Shown: positions 33,724 to 42,507 of the stretch, piece by piece
How the letters are laid out: every line of letters starts with the position of its first letter
Position numbering within the stretch: position 1 is the first letter of the stretch
Origin: Bacteroides sp. M10
GTDB lineage: Bacteria > Bacteroidota > Bacteroidia > Bacteroidales > Bacteroidaceae
NCBI RefSeq assembly: GCF_014334015.1
Contig: NZ_CP060488.1
Span: forward strand, 4,794,501 to 4,858,500
DNA length: 64,000 nucleotides
Direction: 5' to 3'
Translations under genes and position numbers: made by a program
The notes under the pieces: generated by a model
The model's input: the letters and a program-made list of their open reading frames with translations, nothing else
What the model was told of the DNA's origin: nothing
Databases searched by the model: none

Positions 33724-35499
33724 TTAATGAATAATATCGCAAACATAAGATTGTTTTAGAAATTCAATCATCTTATCCTCGTGTTCTTTAGCTAATTTCA
33801 TTGTCCAATTTTGATAGTTGAAGTCAGCTAGTTTACACATTAAAAACATCTTAATGCTTTGCAGTGATTTGTTGCTGATTTGCTCATGGATTCGAGCAAA
33901 CTTTATTTGTATATGGTCATTACTTTGTTGTGAATTGAAACTTTGAGAAATCATGGCAAGATTGCCAAATGAATGTACAGCTTCTTCCTCCCATTCTTCA
34001 TTGTGTGATTCGTCTTGAGGATGCAGATGTTCAATAGAACGATTTCTTCGAAATACATAGTGCTCTACAATCTTCTGTTCTTCTTCATTGAAGAAAGTGC
34101 TGCGCTGTTCCCAAAGGTAATAGTCTAAACGCCAAAACCAGTACCTAATGTTACCGGATGCTTTATATGAAAGATCTTTTCTGGCAGGTAATACGCCGTG
34201 ACGTTCATTATCTTCTTTTTTAAGGAATGCGAGCATCTCTGCACAGGACTGGAGTTCATCTTGCTCTAATTTTCTCAAATAAGGTTTGAGCCAATTGTAG
34301 AAAGCCTCCGTTGAAACGTAAAGCATCGATTGGTATTGCTTTAATTTATCATTATCATCCTTTGGACCTTTCAGGATTAAACTGTAGTTACCCTGCCCAT
34401 CCTTGATATCTCTTCTAATCGTATAATAATCAAGCAGTAGCCGGTAATAAAGCATTTTTTCGTAAAATTCCCCTGCAGTGAAATGCGTTTTCAGAGCATC
34501 AAACTTCTCTATCAGTTTATCCGGTTGATAATGACTGGCTGGTTGCTCGCCGCCAGTACATACATCAAGCACCAAAAGAAGAAACTCCGGAAATGATATA
34601 ATACTGTTTTCGCCATCTTCATAGCTATTCTGTTTAAACTCTATTTTTTCAGGTTGGATCACATCTATAGAATACTCCTCCTCGTCATCGAGAGACGTAT
34701 ATCTGCACTTTTCTAAAGCTTCATGAAATCGTTTCTGACGACAAAGACTTATAGCTTCTTCATAAAATTGACGGTAACAAGCCTCGTCTTGGTTTTCTTC
34801 CTTCGCAATGATAGGATGATCCATCATGGAGGCCAGATTCCAAATATGCGTCAAGTAATCCTGTTCCTTTTCTCCTCGCATCAGTTGCACTTTGAGAATC
34901 TCATGCTGTTCTAGTCCTTTTCCTTGTGCATTCATCGCTTCAAAATATTTATTCAGCGAAGTGGTATCTGCAAGATAGCTTGATGGCAAGTAAGAAAAGA
35001 AAAATGTCAATCGTGTGAAAACCTGTTGCACAAACTCAATCCGTTCCTCCTGAGTATTAAAATTGGATTCTAAGAAACCAGTTATAGCGGCGAGTCCCTC
35101 TTCCATATTCTTATTGACATACGTTTTAGTCGGATAACCTTTGATCTTGCTCTTTATATATGCCTTATCATCGCTTCTCGCTATGAAATTAAGGCGATTA
35201 CCATCCATTAAGAAACCGGACCATTTATCATCATATTCCTTAAAAATGATGGCAAAAAGAGTCATGACAGTAAATCGTTGCTGACCGTCAATTAAGTCAT
35301 AATGATTTTTCATATCAATACAAGTAAGCATACCGAGATAATATGGCTCATCGGCAGGCATCTTTGCAAAATGCTCTTTAAGATCAAAAAGAAGTTTGAT
35401 AACCTCTTTCTTTTTCCATGCAAATAAACGTTGGTAAAGCGGAATAGAAAACTTAAACTGACTTGTAGCAATAAGTTCCGGCGTATATTTATTCTCCAT
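33724..35499 (-). CDS. DUF262-DUF1524 protein (GmrSD-like nuclease)
   Basis: About 591 residues; ATG 35499 preferred over 35505. N-terminal DUF262 (ParB-like NTPase fold) with FSIPLYQRLFAWKK near residue 18 and DLIDGQQRFTVMTL near residue 72. C-terminal DUF1524 His-Me-type nuclease with SIEHLHPQ and SFGNLAMISQSFNSQQSN near residues 495-530. This is the fused arrangement of type IV, modification-dependent enzymes such as GmrSD and BrxU, and of SspE in phosphorothioate systems. Its start overlaps the end of the next DUF262 gene, so it is the last gene of a three-gene operon. Cytoplasmic. Confidence 0.88.
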   Translation of the reverse strand: MENKYTPELIATSQFKFSIPLYQRLFAWKKKEVIKLLFDLKEHFAKMPADEPYYLGMLTCIDMKNHYDLIDGQQRFTVMTLFAIIFKEYDDKWSGFLMDGNRLNFIARSDDKAYIKSKIKGYPTKTYVNKNMEEGLAAITGFLESNFNTQEERIEFVQQVFTRLTFFFSYLPSSYLADTTSLNKYFEAMNAQGKGLEQHEILKVQLMRGEKEQDYLTHIWNLASMMDHPIIAKEENQDEACYRQFYEEAISLCRQKRFHEALEKCRYTSLDDEEEYSIDVIQPEKIEFKQNSYEDGENSIISFPEFLLLVLDVCTGGEQPASHYQPDKLIEKFDALKTHFTAGEFYEKMLYYRLLLDYYTIRRDIKDGQGNYSLILKGPKDDNDKLKQYQSMLYVSTEAFYNWLKPYLRKLEQDELQSCAEMLAFLKKEDNERHGVLPARKDLSYKASGNIRYWFWRLDYYLWEQRSTFFNEEEQKIVEHYVFRRNRSIEHLHPQDESHNEEWEEEAVHSFGNLAMISQSFNSQQSNDHIQIKFARIHEQISNKSLQSIKMFLMCKLADFNYQNWTMKLAKEHEDKMIEFLKQSYVCDIIH

Positions 35500-37252
35500 A
35501 TTCATTGTTTCTCTTTTCGATTATTGTTTTATCCGAAAAATCATTCAGCTCACAGAAGATACGTCTTAAACATCTATAGAATCGCTCTTTGATGTCACCT
35601 TCTTGCTCCAATCCACTAATCCTGATATAAGGAATGGCCTCGGCAAGAAAAAATGTAGGCGAAGATGCCTGATCTATCATCATTATAATTTCTGAGTCTT
35701 TTGCGAATTCACGAATCTTATAAAAGATCGCACGCGTGGCACTATATCTATGCTGCGCCATGATTCCGGCAATACAGAACAATGCTTCAGATAAATATTG
35801 ATGCCCGAATTTTATAAAATAACCGAACATGAGGCTTTCTATAATATCGGCATATTTCCAATGAGATTCCCATTGAAGATGATTCCTTAGTAGCTGTATT
35901 TGCCTGGTACGGATAAACTCCTTGTATTTATCTACAAAAATAGAAGTGTATGCAAAGAAATGCGAACCACCTTGGATTTTCTCATAGAAATAGAATTTTT
36001 CTCCAAAAGCAGGAATACTGGACATAATACGGGCAGCCGAAAACTCTTCTTTTACCTTGCGTGGCTGAAATTCCTCCACATTATGCTTTCGCATCCATTT
36101 TCTTAATCTGAAGAGATGTACTCCCAAAGTATGGGTAAGATAATAATCTCCATTGTTGTCACATTCTAATGAGAGATCATTCCACCGCATAGCAAGATGC
36201 TCTGCCTGATCCTCAATGTTTAGATAGCGTAGATGGTGCGCTTTTAGCAAATCATAGTCTGAAAGCGATACACCCTTTGAATTCTGATTTGAGAAGAATG
36301 TATATGCCAGATCAAGATTGCTGTCATTAAGAATAAGTACAGAGAAAATCAGGTGATGAGACAGACGTTCCAACATGGCTATGTCTGTATTCCTCTGATT
36401 GAGAGTTCTAATCAGTGCTTTGTTATTGGCCACATGGAGACGTGCGTCTTTTGATATGAATTTTTGTTTAAGCAAAGGCATCTGCCCCGTATATCCTAAC
36501 TCGCGCATAATAAGCGTTAAAGTGACAAGGCGTTGTTGTCCATCAATTATGTTGTAAAGAGTGCAATCATCCACAGTTCTTCTTTGTAAGATGATAGATC
36601 CTAAATGATAGTCACTGTTGCGAGGCATTTCAAGTAAATTATCCCAAAGGTCTGTAACATTTTTATCTTCCCAGCAATAGGTTCGCTGATAATCGGGAAT
36701 AACCAAATTGGAAGAAAATAAATCTTGCAAATTTTTGGTTTCCAAAACGACCTTTTCTTGAGAATTGGTAAGTTCTTTAAACTCTAATTCCCGTGTATAT
36801 GGGCTGGAAATCTCATTTTTTCTGTGAAGATTGAATTTATCAATACAATCTGTCAGCAACGGATCGAAAAACATTATCAGCTTCTGGAATGCATTCTTTA
36901 TGTCCTCCCAATTATTGATTGTAATTTCAATACTGCATCGTCCTTTACATTTTCCCCATTGATGCCATGATAAATCCGGATTGGTCTCTGTCTGCTTCTG
37001 TAAATAACGTAAAAAACGCATATAGTCGGTTTGAGTATAGCGTCCTTCTATATGAAGTTCAACTAATCCATTCCATTCATTATCTATACGATATTCATAA
37101 TGAATAGAAGAGTCATTTACTGGAGTTGAGATTTGGATATATCTGTTATACTGCCAGGTTCTTGAAGGAAATACTCCATGGAATTTTTTATCTACCCAAC
37201 AACCTTTCAGATAATTATATAAGTATTGGTCTATGTTACAATAATTAGCCAT
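35489..37252 (-). CDS. Second DUF262 protein with novel N-terminal domain and no DUF1524
   Basis: 587 residues. A ~170-residue N-terminal domain of unknown type (aromatic- and Trp-rich, with GKCKGRCSIEITINNWEDIK) precedes a DUF262 domain with LVIPDYQRTYCWEDKNV and NIIDGQQRLVTLTLIM near residues 185-255. After ALIRTLNQRN, NQNSKGVSLSDYDLLKAHHLRY is typical of the family. The C-terminus is helical and lacks the HxxP/SN motifs of DUF1524, so it is probably a nucleotide-binding or recognition partner without nuclease. It overlaps the downstream DUF262-DUF1524 gene by 11 bases and starts 2 bases after the DUF5655 gene. Confidence 0.86.
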   Translation of the reverse strand: MANYCNIDQYLYNYLKGCWVDKKFHGVFPSRTWQYNRYIQISTPVNDSSIHYEYRIDNEWNGLVELHIEGRYTQTDYMRFLRYLQKQTETNPDLSWHQWGKCKGRCSIEITINNWEDIKNAFQKLIMFFDPLLTDCIDKFNLHRKNEISSPYTRELEFKELTNSQEKVVLETKNLQDLFSSNLVIPDYQRTYCWEDKNVTDLWDNLLEMPRNSDYHLGSIILQRRTVDDCTLYNIIDGQQRLVTLTLIMRELGYTGQMPLLKQKFISKDARLHVANNKALIRTLNQRNTDIAMLERLSHHLIFSVLILNDSNLDLAYTFFSNQNSKGVSLSDYDLLKAHHLRYLNIEDQAEHLAMRWNDLSLECDNNGDYYLTHTLGVHLFRLRKWMRKHNVEEFQPRKVKEEFSAARIMSSIPAFGEKFYFYEKIQGGSHFFAYTSIFVDKYKEFIRTRQIQLLRNHLQWESHWKYADIIESLMFGYFIKFGHQYLSEALFCIAGIMAQHRYSATRAIFYKIREFAKDSEIIMMIDQASSPTFFLAEAIPYIRISGLEQEGDIKERFYRCLRRIFCELNDFSDKTIIEKRNNEYGE

Positions 37253-37254
37253 AT

Positions 37255-38166
37255 TTATTTAATCGCTTGCTTCACAAGGCTCATGATATATTCTAAATAT
37301 TTAGTATCCGAGATTTTGAGTTCATAATCTCCATTGCCAAAATGTCCGACAGTTGAAATATCCCTTGTTAATTGCTTACTATCTTCTAAATGTCCTTTAG
37401 CTACATTTATAGTAAGCTTTATTCCATTTTTCTGGATTTCAAGTGCACAAATATGGCTGTTGGCCTTTTTGAATGAAATATACCACTTTTGTGGTTTAAC
37501 TTCAATTTCTGTATTCAAATTAAGAATTGCATTCTTATAACTCTCGTATAATTCTACAACATCGTCAGATTTTCCTTTTAATAAATTTTCCTCCGAATAC
37601 TCTTTAATTTTCTCTGTCACTTCTTTAAATTCCGGACTATTCTGCATCACTGTTTTAATGCTTGCCGATGCGTGACTTTTGCGAATAGGAGTAATGGATA
37701 CACTATCATTCTCATAGCGCTTCACTTCCCATAACTCAATGGATAAATCTTTGAAATTGACAGCCTCTCGTTGGTTAGGCGTAAACCCTTGTGATACAAA
37801 CACGACTTTTGTCTGCGACCAGTCCACATCATTCCGTTTCAAATTCCCTGCTTGTGTTTCATTATATTCCAGAATAAAATCAGCCTGATTTTGCAGCATT
37901 AGGCTTAGGTAAGTAAACCCTTGATCTATGACACTGGAGTTTCTTTCCCTCTTATATTCAATGATAACAAAAGCCTTTGATTGAGGATCAAAGGCAAGCG
38001 TATCAATACGGCGGTCTTTAATCGTAAATTCGGACTTTATCATTTCAAGTCCCATGATTTCGGACATATTAGTTTCAAACATGCGTTGAATATCTCTTTC
38101 CAATTTAAAAGGCTTTTCTTTTATTTCAGAAAAGATGCCTGAAGTATTATATTTGTAAAGTGCCAT
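37255..38166 (-). CDS. PD-(D/E)XK nuclease with C-terminal DUF5655-like domain
   Basis: 303 residues. Nuclease motif: Asp55 in RRIDTLAFD, Glu70 and Lys72 in VIIEYKRERN, followed by a helical stretch with QGFTYLSLMLQNQADFIL. The C-terminal third (about 195-300, with KWYISFKK and GHFGNGDYELKI) resembles the small DUF5655-type domain found behind such nucleases. First gene of an operon with two DUF262 genes. A box with one mismatch to the -7 consensus (TACCTTTA, minus strand, 38201-38194) is the only promoter hint. Probable cleavage or sensing part of a composite defence system; single-gene 'predicted transport protein' annotations of this family are likely misleading. Confidence 0.84.
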   Translation of the reverse strand: MALYKYNTSGIFSEIKEKPFKLERDIQRMFETNMSEIMGLEMIKSEFTIKDRRIDTLAFDPQSKAFVIIEYKRERNSSVIDQGFTYLSLMLQNQADFILEYNETQAGNLKRNDVDWSQTKVVFVSQGFTPNQREAVNFKDLSIELWEVKRYENDSVSITPIRKSHASASIKTVMQNSPEFKEVTEKIKEYSEENLLKGKSDDVVELYESYKNAILNLNTEIEVKPQKWYISFKKANSHICALEIQKNGIKLTINVAKGHLEDSKQLTRDISTVGHFGNGDYELKISDTKYLEYIMSLVKQAIK

Positions 38167-38343
38167 AATCTTATTTTGAATTGTTTATTGCTGTAAAGGT
38201 AAGAATTCTTTTGATATTACTATTTTAGATTTTTGTCAGTTTGATTAAACCGATTGATAAACAAACTTTTAGCGAATTGTTTGAGAAGTGGCGGTAACGA
38301 GTTAGCGACCGTACGAATTTCAGCGCTTTGCGTTGCTATGCTG

Positions 38344-38643
38344 TCAAATAACTCTTTCAGTTGCAAATATAGGTACTTTTTCCAAAAGTACCCAATGTCT
38401 TTTGTAAGAACAGCTTTTTAAGCGCATTTTTCCCCCTGCCCGTAAAGTGGTGATGTTTCGTGAAGCTATCTCAATACGGGTAGCTACAAGAATCCGGTAA
38501 GTAGTAGAGTAATCATTTCCATAACTCACGGTTCTAATCTGTTCGATAGATTCGTCATAGACTTCCTGCATTTCTTTGTTACTTACTTGTTGTGAGGTTC
38601 CAGACAATAGCCCGAATATCCTCATTTTCATTAAATCATTCAT
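38344..38643 (-). CDS. Hypothetical protein, 99 residues
   Basis: Not recognised. No signal peptide or membrane segment. It has a Ser/Thr-rich central part (VSYGNDYSTTYRILVATRIEIASRN split across helices) and a basic C-terminus. The 3' end runs through a small palindrome (GTACTTTTGGAAAAAGTAC) and a TATATTTGC motif, and the following bases look unlike the surrounding genes. It may therefore be a gene whose 3' end was altered by insertion or recombination. Confidence 0.45.
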   Translation of the reverse strand: MNDLMKMRIFGLLSGTSQQVSNKEMQEVYDESIEQIRTVSYGNDYSTTYRILVATRIEIASRNITTLRAGGKMRLKSCSYKRHWVLLEKVPIFATERVI

Positions 38644-38713
38644 AACTATAACTTTTTAGGTTAATATATTTATTGAAGCATTTGCTTTGCTATTGAATGA
38701 TTCTATTTATCTG

Positions 38714-39517
38714 CTATAACTCAGATGGTTTTTTATTTGTTAGACATTGAGACTCTTTTGCAAAATGAGAGAAGTCTGTATATCCCAACTCATCATACGA
38801 ATTGCTACTTCCTTTAGAGCGGTAATTCATCAAAGCAATTTTAAACCTCAAGGCTCTAAAGCATTGTTTGGGTGACATACCTAATACCTCTTTAAAGTAT
38901 CTATTTAGTGTAGGTGTTGATACCCCTACTATCTTACTAACCATATTCGATTTGAAGTCACCACAATGAGTAATGTAATAAACTGCTTTAATTACGGTCT
39001 CTAATTTATAATCAGACTTGAAGATATCTATATTTGATAGAAGATAGTTTTCTGCATAGCTAACACGTTCATCAAAGGTCTTTTTAGATTTTAGCTCTTC
39101 AATAATTATGTTATCTATATAATTACTCAATGGTTTGTAGCTGTCCAATAAGCAAGGAATATCATCCTTCAAGAACAGATATAACACACCCGGTTTGAAT
39201 TTAATTGCAAATTCATGTGTTCCCGGTGCATGTATTATGGTTATTGCATCTGTAAGACTACCACATAATTTATCTCCCGTAGTATCTTTGATACCGAGTT
39301 TTCTATCCACTTTTAATGTCTGACTTTTATCTGTAAGATTCACAGAGGCGACAATATTTACATTGGGAAGAGCAACTATTGAGAATGGAGTTATTAAATT
39401 GCTTTCCGTTGTAATTTCAAAGTAATACTCAACAATATCCCTCAACTCAAAACAGGGGTATTTAATCCTTACATGATCGTTTACTTCATCTTCGTATATA
39501 ACTTTAGATATCAACAT
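38714..39517 (-). CDS. AraC-family regulator
   Basis: 267 residues. N-terminal sensing region (IKYPCFELRDIVEYYFEI...HEFAIKFKPGVLYLF) and C-terminal AraC helices (about 195-265: SKIVGVSTPTLNRYFKEVLGMSPKQCFRALRFKIALM). The C-terminus is short; the second helix-turn-helix ends at YTDFSHFAKESQCLTNKKPSEL. Last gene of a GNAT/unknown/AraC operon with a 1-base gap to the gene before. AT-rich relative to the RG-II genes. Confidence 0.85.
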   Translation of the reverse strand: MLISKVIYEDEVNDHVRIKYPCFELRDIVEYYFEITTESNLITPFSIVALPNVNIVASVNLTDKSQTLKVDRKLGIKDTTGDKLCGSLTDAITIIHAPGTHEFAIKFKPGVLYLFLKDDIPCLLDSYKPLSNYIDNIIIEELKSKKTFDERVSYAENYLLSNIDIFKSDYKLETVIKAVYYITHCGDFKSNMVSKIVGVSTPTLNRYFKEVLGMSPKQCFRALRFKIALMNYRSKGSSNSYDELGYTDFSHFAKESQCLTNKKPSEL

Positions 39518-39518
39518 A

Positions 39519-40445
39519 TTATTTTCTGAATAGGTGTAACAACTGTATTCCTAACCCCATAGTTAGCATACGTTCTTTTTTATTTGCTAATAATTTTTGA
39601 GTCCAATCAAGTAATCCTCCATCGCCAATTTCATATTCTACACCATCAGCTATAATTTTGACTTTAATTCTCATACCGTAGTAATAGTTATTTTGTGAAT
39701 CTGATTCGGCAATACGAACATCAAAACCACTATTTTTAATATGTGATAAGCTATTAGATATTAATGGACTGTTACTGTCATATTCTTTACAAGGAATAAT
39801 CTCAAAAAACAGATTATTAAACCCAAAAACACTTTTGCATACATCTTGAGTTATAGCAAAGTGTTTATGTATCTCTGTTTTCTCAAACTCAAAACTACCC
39901 GTATCCATACCGCAGGAAATTAGACACAGAATAGGGAAATGGGGTGTAAAGTTGGGATTAGAGAAAACCTGAGTCCGTATAACTCTCGACACATTGCTGA
40001 AATTATATGTTTTCTCCGACAACTCGTTGTTTTTCTTCAATGAAGCGTAATGTAAAGCTATTGAATTTGTTGGGTCTGACTGAACTTCTGTATTTCGGAG
40101 TGCTGTAAGAACTTTCTTTTGGTTTACAGTTGCCATTATACTACTTGTACCTAATTGAGCAACAGGAGATAACTCGATTAATTCAAAACTGCTATTTGCT
40201 ACTATTTTACAACACTCTAACTCTTCTTCTTTAAATTTTAGAAAGTCTAATTGTGCAGGTTTAACGAGTTTGTTTTTAGTATATTTGCCTAATAGTGAAG
40301 AGGGAGTTTCTTGCATAACTCGTCTTTCAAACACCTCTAAAAGCAAAGAATTTAACTCTGAACCACTCAATTTATTAGACAGTATATCAACAATTTCATT
40401 TAAGTTGTATCTGTCGATTATATGTTTTATTGCTTCATCTTTCAT
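39519..40445 (-). CDS. Conserved protein of unknown function (308 residues)
   Basis: I do not recognise the family. No signal peptide. Notable blocks: ELIELSPVAQLGTSSIM, RNTEVQSDPTNSIALHYA, PILCLISCGMDTGSFEFE and a C-terminal GDGGLLDWTQKLLANKKERMLTMGLG. The last block and the LSPVAQLGT...RNTEV segment loosely recall the motif-2/motif-3 layout of class II aminoacyl-tRNA synthetase-like folds, but this is a visual impression only. It overlaps the GNAT gene by 4 bases and precedes the AraC gene by 1 base, so the three are one operon. Confidence 0.72.
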   Translation of the reverse strand: MKDEAIKHIIDRYNLNEIVDILSNKLSGSELNSLLLEVFERRVMQETPSSLLGKYTKNKLVKPAQLDFLKFKEEELECCKIVANSSFELIELSPVAQLGTSSIMATVNQKKVLTALRNTEVQSDPTNSIALHYASLKKNNELSEKTYNFSNVSRVIRTQVFSNPNFTPHFPILCLISCGMDTGSFEFEKTEIHKHFAITQDVCKSVFGFNNLFFEIIPCKEYDSNSPLISNSLSHIKNSGFDVRIAESDSQNNYYYGMRIKVKIIADGVEYEIGDGGLLDWTQKLLANKKERMLTMGLGIQLLHLFRK

Positions 40446-40939
40446 GTTTTCCTTATACTATATATATGTTCATCAAATATTTGTCCTTTTTTTATCACAG
40501 ACGATTTAATAACAGCCTCTTTCTCAAAACCAACTTTTTCTAATACCTTCATTGATGCCATATTATATTCAAAAATATTTGCATATACTCTTTGCATTCC
40601 TAATTGATTAAAAGCTATTTCAACTAACAGTTTAACAGTTTCTGTTGCATATCCATTTCTCCAATATGGTTCGCCAATCCAGTATCCGACTTCTGCATTA
40701 ATTCTATATACATCGCTTTGAGGATTCAAGCTACAACAGCCAATAAATTCATTTTCTGAATATATTCCAAACACGAGTCCTAATTCTCCTGTCTTAGCTA
40801 ATTCAATAAAAGAAACTGCATTATCAATCGTGTAGGGATGAGGAAATATATCACGTAAGTTTTTAGCAATCTCATAGTTATTTGCTAACTGAGATATTAC
40901 CCAAGGTGATTCATTTTCTATTTTACGCAACTGTATCAT
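40442..40939 (-). CDS. RimJ/RimL-type GNAT acetyltransferase
   Basis: 165 residues. Typical features: GCCSLNPQSDVYRINAEVGYWI, the acetyl-CoA loop PYWRNGYATETVKLL (about 91-105), and the late MQRVYANIFEYNMASMKVLEKVGF motif. The substrate may be a protein N-terminus, an aminoglycoside-like compound or another amine. First gene of its operon, with a -7 box upstream. Confidence 0.9.
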   Translation of the reverse strand: MIQLRKIENESPWVISQLANNYEIAKNLRDIFPHPYTIDNAVSFIELAKTGELGLVFGIYSENEFIGCCSLNPQSDVYRINAEVGYWIGEPYWRNGYATETVKLLVEIAFNQLGMQRVYANIFEYNMASMKVLEKVGFEKEAVIKSSVIKKGQIFDEHIYSIRKT

Positions 40940-40960
40940 ATCTATACTTTTATCTTTTTA

Positions 40961-40968
40961 CAAAGATA
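40961..40968 (-). promoter_or_regulatory. -7 box of the GNAT/unknown/AraC operon
   Basis: TATCTTTG on the minus strand, leaving a leader of about 20 bases. No clear TTG at the right -33 distance; a regulator may assist. Confidence 0.5.
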
Positions 40969-41442
40969 TGCCTATTTATGAGATGATTAGGTGTAAAAAT
41001 GAATCAAATTTCATATTTGCACCTAAAATTGAGAGTTTTGCAAGAGAAATATATTTTATTTAGCAATATAGATTAACCGATTATTTATATCTTTGTAATC
41101 AAGTTATTTGAAGCGATGGAAAAACACAGCAGACTAAAGTGGTTCGCCCATTTCTATATAAATTGTCTATGACTATTTTTTTTTATGATGGGGCATAGGG
41201 TGGCAAATTCTCATTCCGAAATGCTGTCTTTCAATATGATAACCAAAGATAATTCTGCACAATATTTGATTAGTAGTGAAACTATTATCGATAATTCAAA
41301 GGATTGTTTATTTCCCACTCTAATCAAGGTTAAAACAGATGAAAGTATTTCGTTTGTGTATCCAATTATTGAAGCCTTTTCAATAGCTACTTAAAAGGGA
41401 TGTCTGCTGTTTCATCCCGACTACACCACTCGGTTGTCATAA
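40969..41442. other. Non-coding or decayed stretch
   Basis: 474 AT-rich bases. There are short ORFs without ribosome-binding context (for example 41185-41394), none with recognisable coding character. It includes several stop-interrupted fragments just before an AraC remnant, consistent with gene decay. Confidence 0.4.
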
Positions 41443-41679
41443 ATCGTAGCTTATTGTGCAGACCAACTACATTTATATGCAAATTATTTGGGAGACTTGA
41501 CTAAAAAGGAGATAGGTTCATCTGCACAAGAATATGTATTAGCAAAAACAATGGATACAGCAAAGGAGTTGCTTGCTGATCCTATTAAATCAGTCAGTAA
41601 TGTTGCCTACGCTTTAGGATATCAATATCCACAGTATTTTAGTAAAGCCCTCAAACAATACCGATATTTGTTTTCGTAG
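41443..41679 (+). pseudogene. AraC-family C-terminal fragment
   Basis: Open from just after a TAA at 41440 with no start codon. The translation (IVAYCADQLHLYANYLGDL, then TAQEYV-like SAQEYVLAKTMDTAKELL, SVSNVAYALGYQYPQYFSKALKQY) matches the last ~75 residues of an AraC regulator's DNA-binding domain, and it stops before the usual GMSPxEYR end. Both ends are missing, so it is a remnant. Confidence 0.75.
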
Positions 41680-41792
41680 TCGGTATTCACAGAGGTTACA
41701 TTGAATATAATGCAATTTTCCCCCATTTTTCTCTTTTCAGAAGAAAAAACGGGTACATCGACATTCATATTCAACTCGTTAGTTATATGATA

Positions 41793-42275
41793 TTATTTCT
41801 CCTCCTTCACCATCTTTCTCCATCTCTGAAATGCTCTCATCAAGCTTTCTTCTTCCACCAACTCTACCATATTATAATGTGCGACAAAAGTTTCCATTGA
41901 TTTTTTGAACATGATGCCGTGGCAGTATTTATTTTCCAGGAGAAATTCATAAAGTTCGGCCTTCATTTCTACTTCCATTGCTTTTTCAATGATAAGTGCA
42001 CTGTCATGACCTATATAATTATATACATTTGGATTTTTGCCGTTTCTAGGGTGGGGGAGAGTGAAGGTGATATTTCCGGTTTCGTGCCATGAGGCATTGG
42101 GAGGGTGTGGGATGGAAAGTTGGTGGAGGAAGTGGTAGATAGGCTGGGTGTCGAGAAGATGGATGGCGGAAAGCGAGGAAGAAAAGCGGTCTGGAGGTAC
42201 ATCGAGGTGATTTTTATAACGCACGTACATGTAAGCCGCTAGATAGGGCTTAATTTGGAAAGTAACTGTAACCAT
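41793..42275 (-). CDS. Hypothetical protein, 160 residues
   Basis: Not recognised. Cytoplasmic, with strand-rich N-terminal half (VTVTFQIKPYLAAYMYVRY), a His/Asn-rich middle and a helical C-terminus ending in AFQRWRKMVKEEK. It stands alone between decayed DNA and a long non-coding stretch. Confidence 0.6.
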   Translation of the reverse strand: MVTVTFQIKPYLAAYMYVRYKNHLDVPPDRFSSSLSAIHLLDTQPIYHFLHQLSIPHPPNASWHETGNITFTLPHPRNGKNPNVYNYIGHDSALIIEKAMEVEMKAELYEFLLENKYCHGIMFKKSMETFVAHYNMVELVEEESLMRAFQRWRKMVKEEK

Positions 42276-42434
42276 TGTTTTTTAGATTTTATTTGTAAAA
42301 TATTTATCAGAGGAGTACTGCTTTTAGTATTGGCATTTGCATTATTGTGTTGAGAAATTTCTTATAAAAGGAAGGTACGATAGACTGCTTGTGCAATGAT
42401 TTGGTTTTCAGATGGTTACATAAGTGTTTTTTGG

Positions 42435-42507
42435 TTTAAAACCAACGGGTCGTTCCTTTAAAAGGAACGGCCCGTTGCACACCGAGGAACACCCCGTTGG
42501 TTTTAAA
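42435..42507. repeat. Nested palindromic repeat (REP-like)
   Basis: A 16-bp stem (42443-42458 with 42462-42477, one mismatch) is nested inside a second perfect pairing of 42435-42449 with 42493-42507 (TTTAAAACCAACGGG). The outer and inner pairings share the left arm, so they are mutually exclusive. A fourth, degenerate copy follows (CAACGAGGCGCTCCTT). Confidence 0.75.

Noticed and set aside
38361..38390. Attachment-site-like motif near GTACTTTTGGAAAAAGTAC and TATATTTGC
   Set aside because: It resembles the integrase core of Bacteroides conjugative elements only partly, has no matching copy that I could find at the other end, and no integrase gene is in the window. Kept only as a hint in a finding.
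41185..41394. 69-codon ORF
   Set aside because: No ribosome-binding context, no recognisable domain, and it lies in DNA with decayed fragments.
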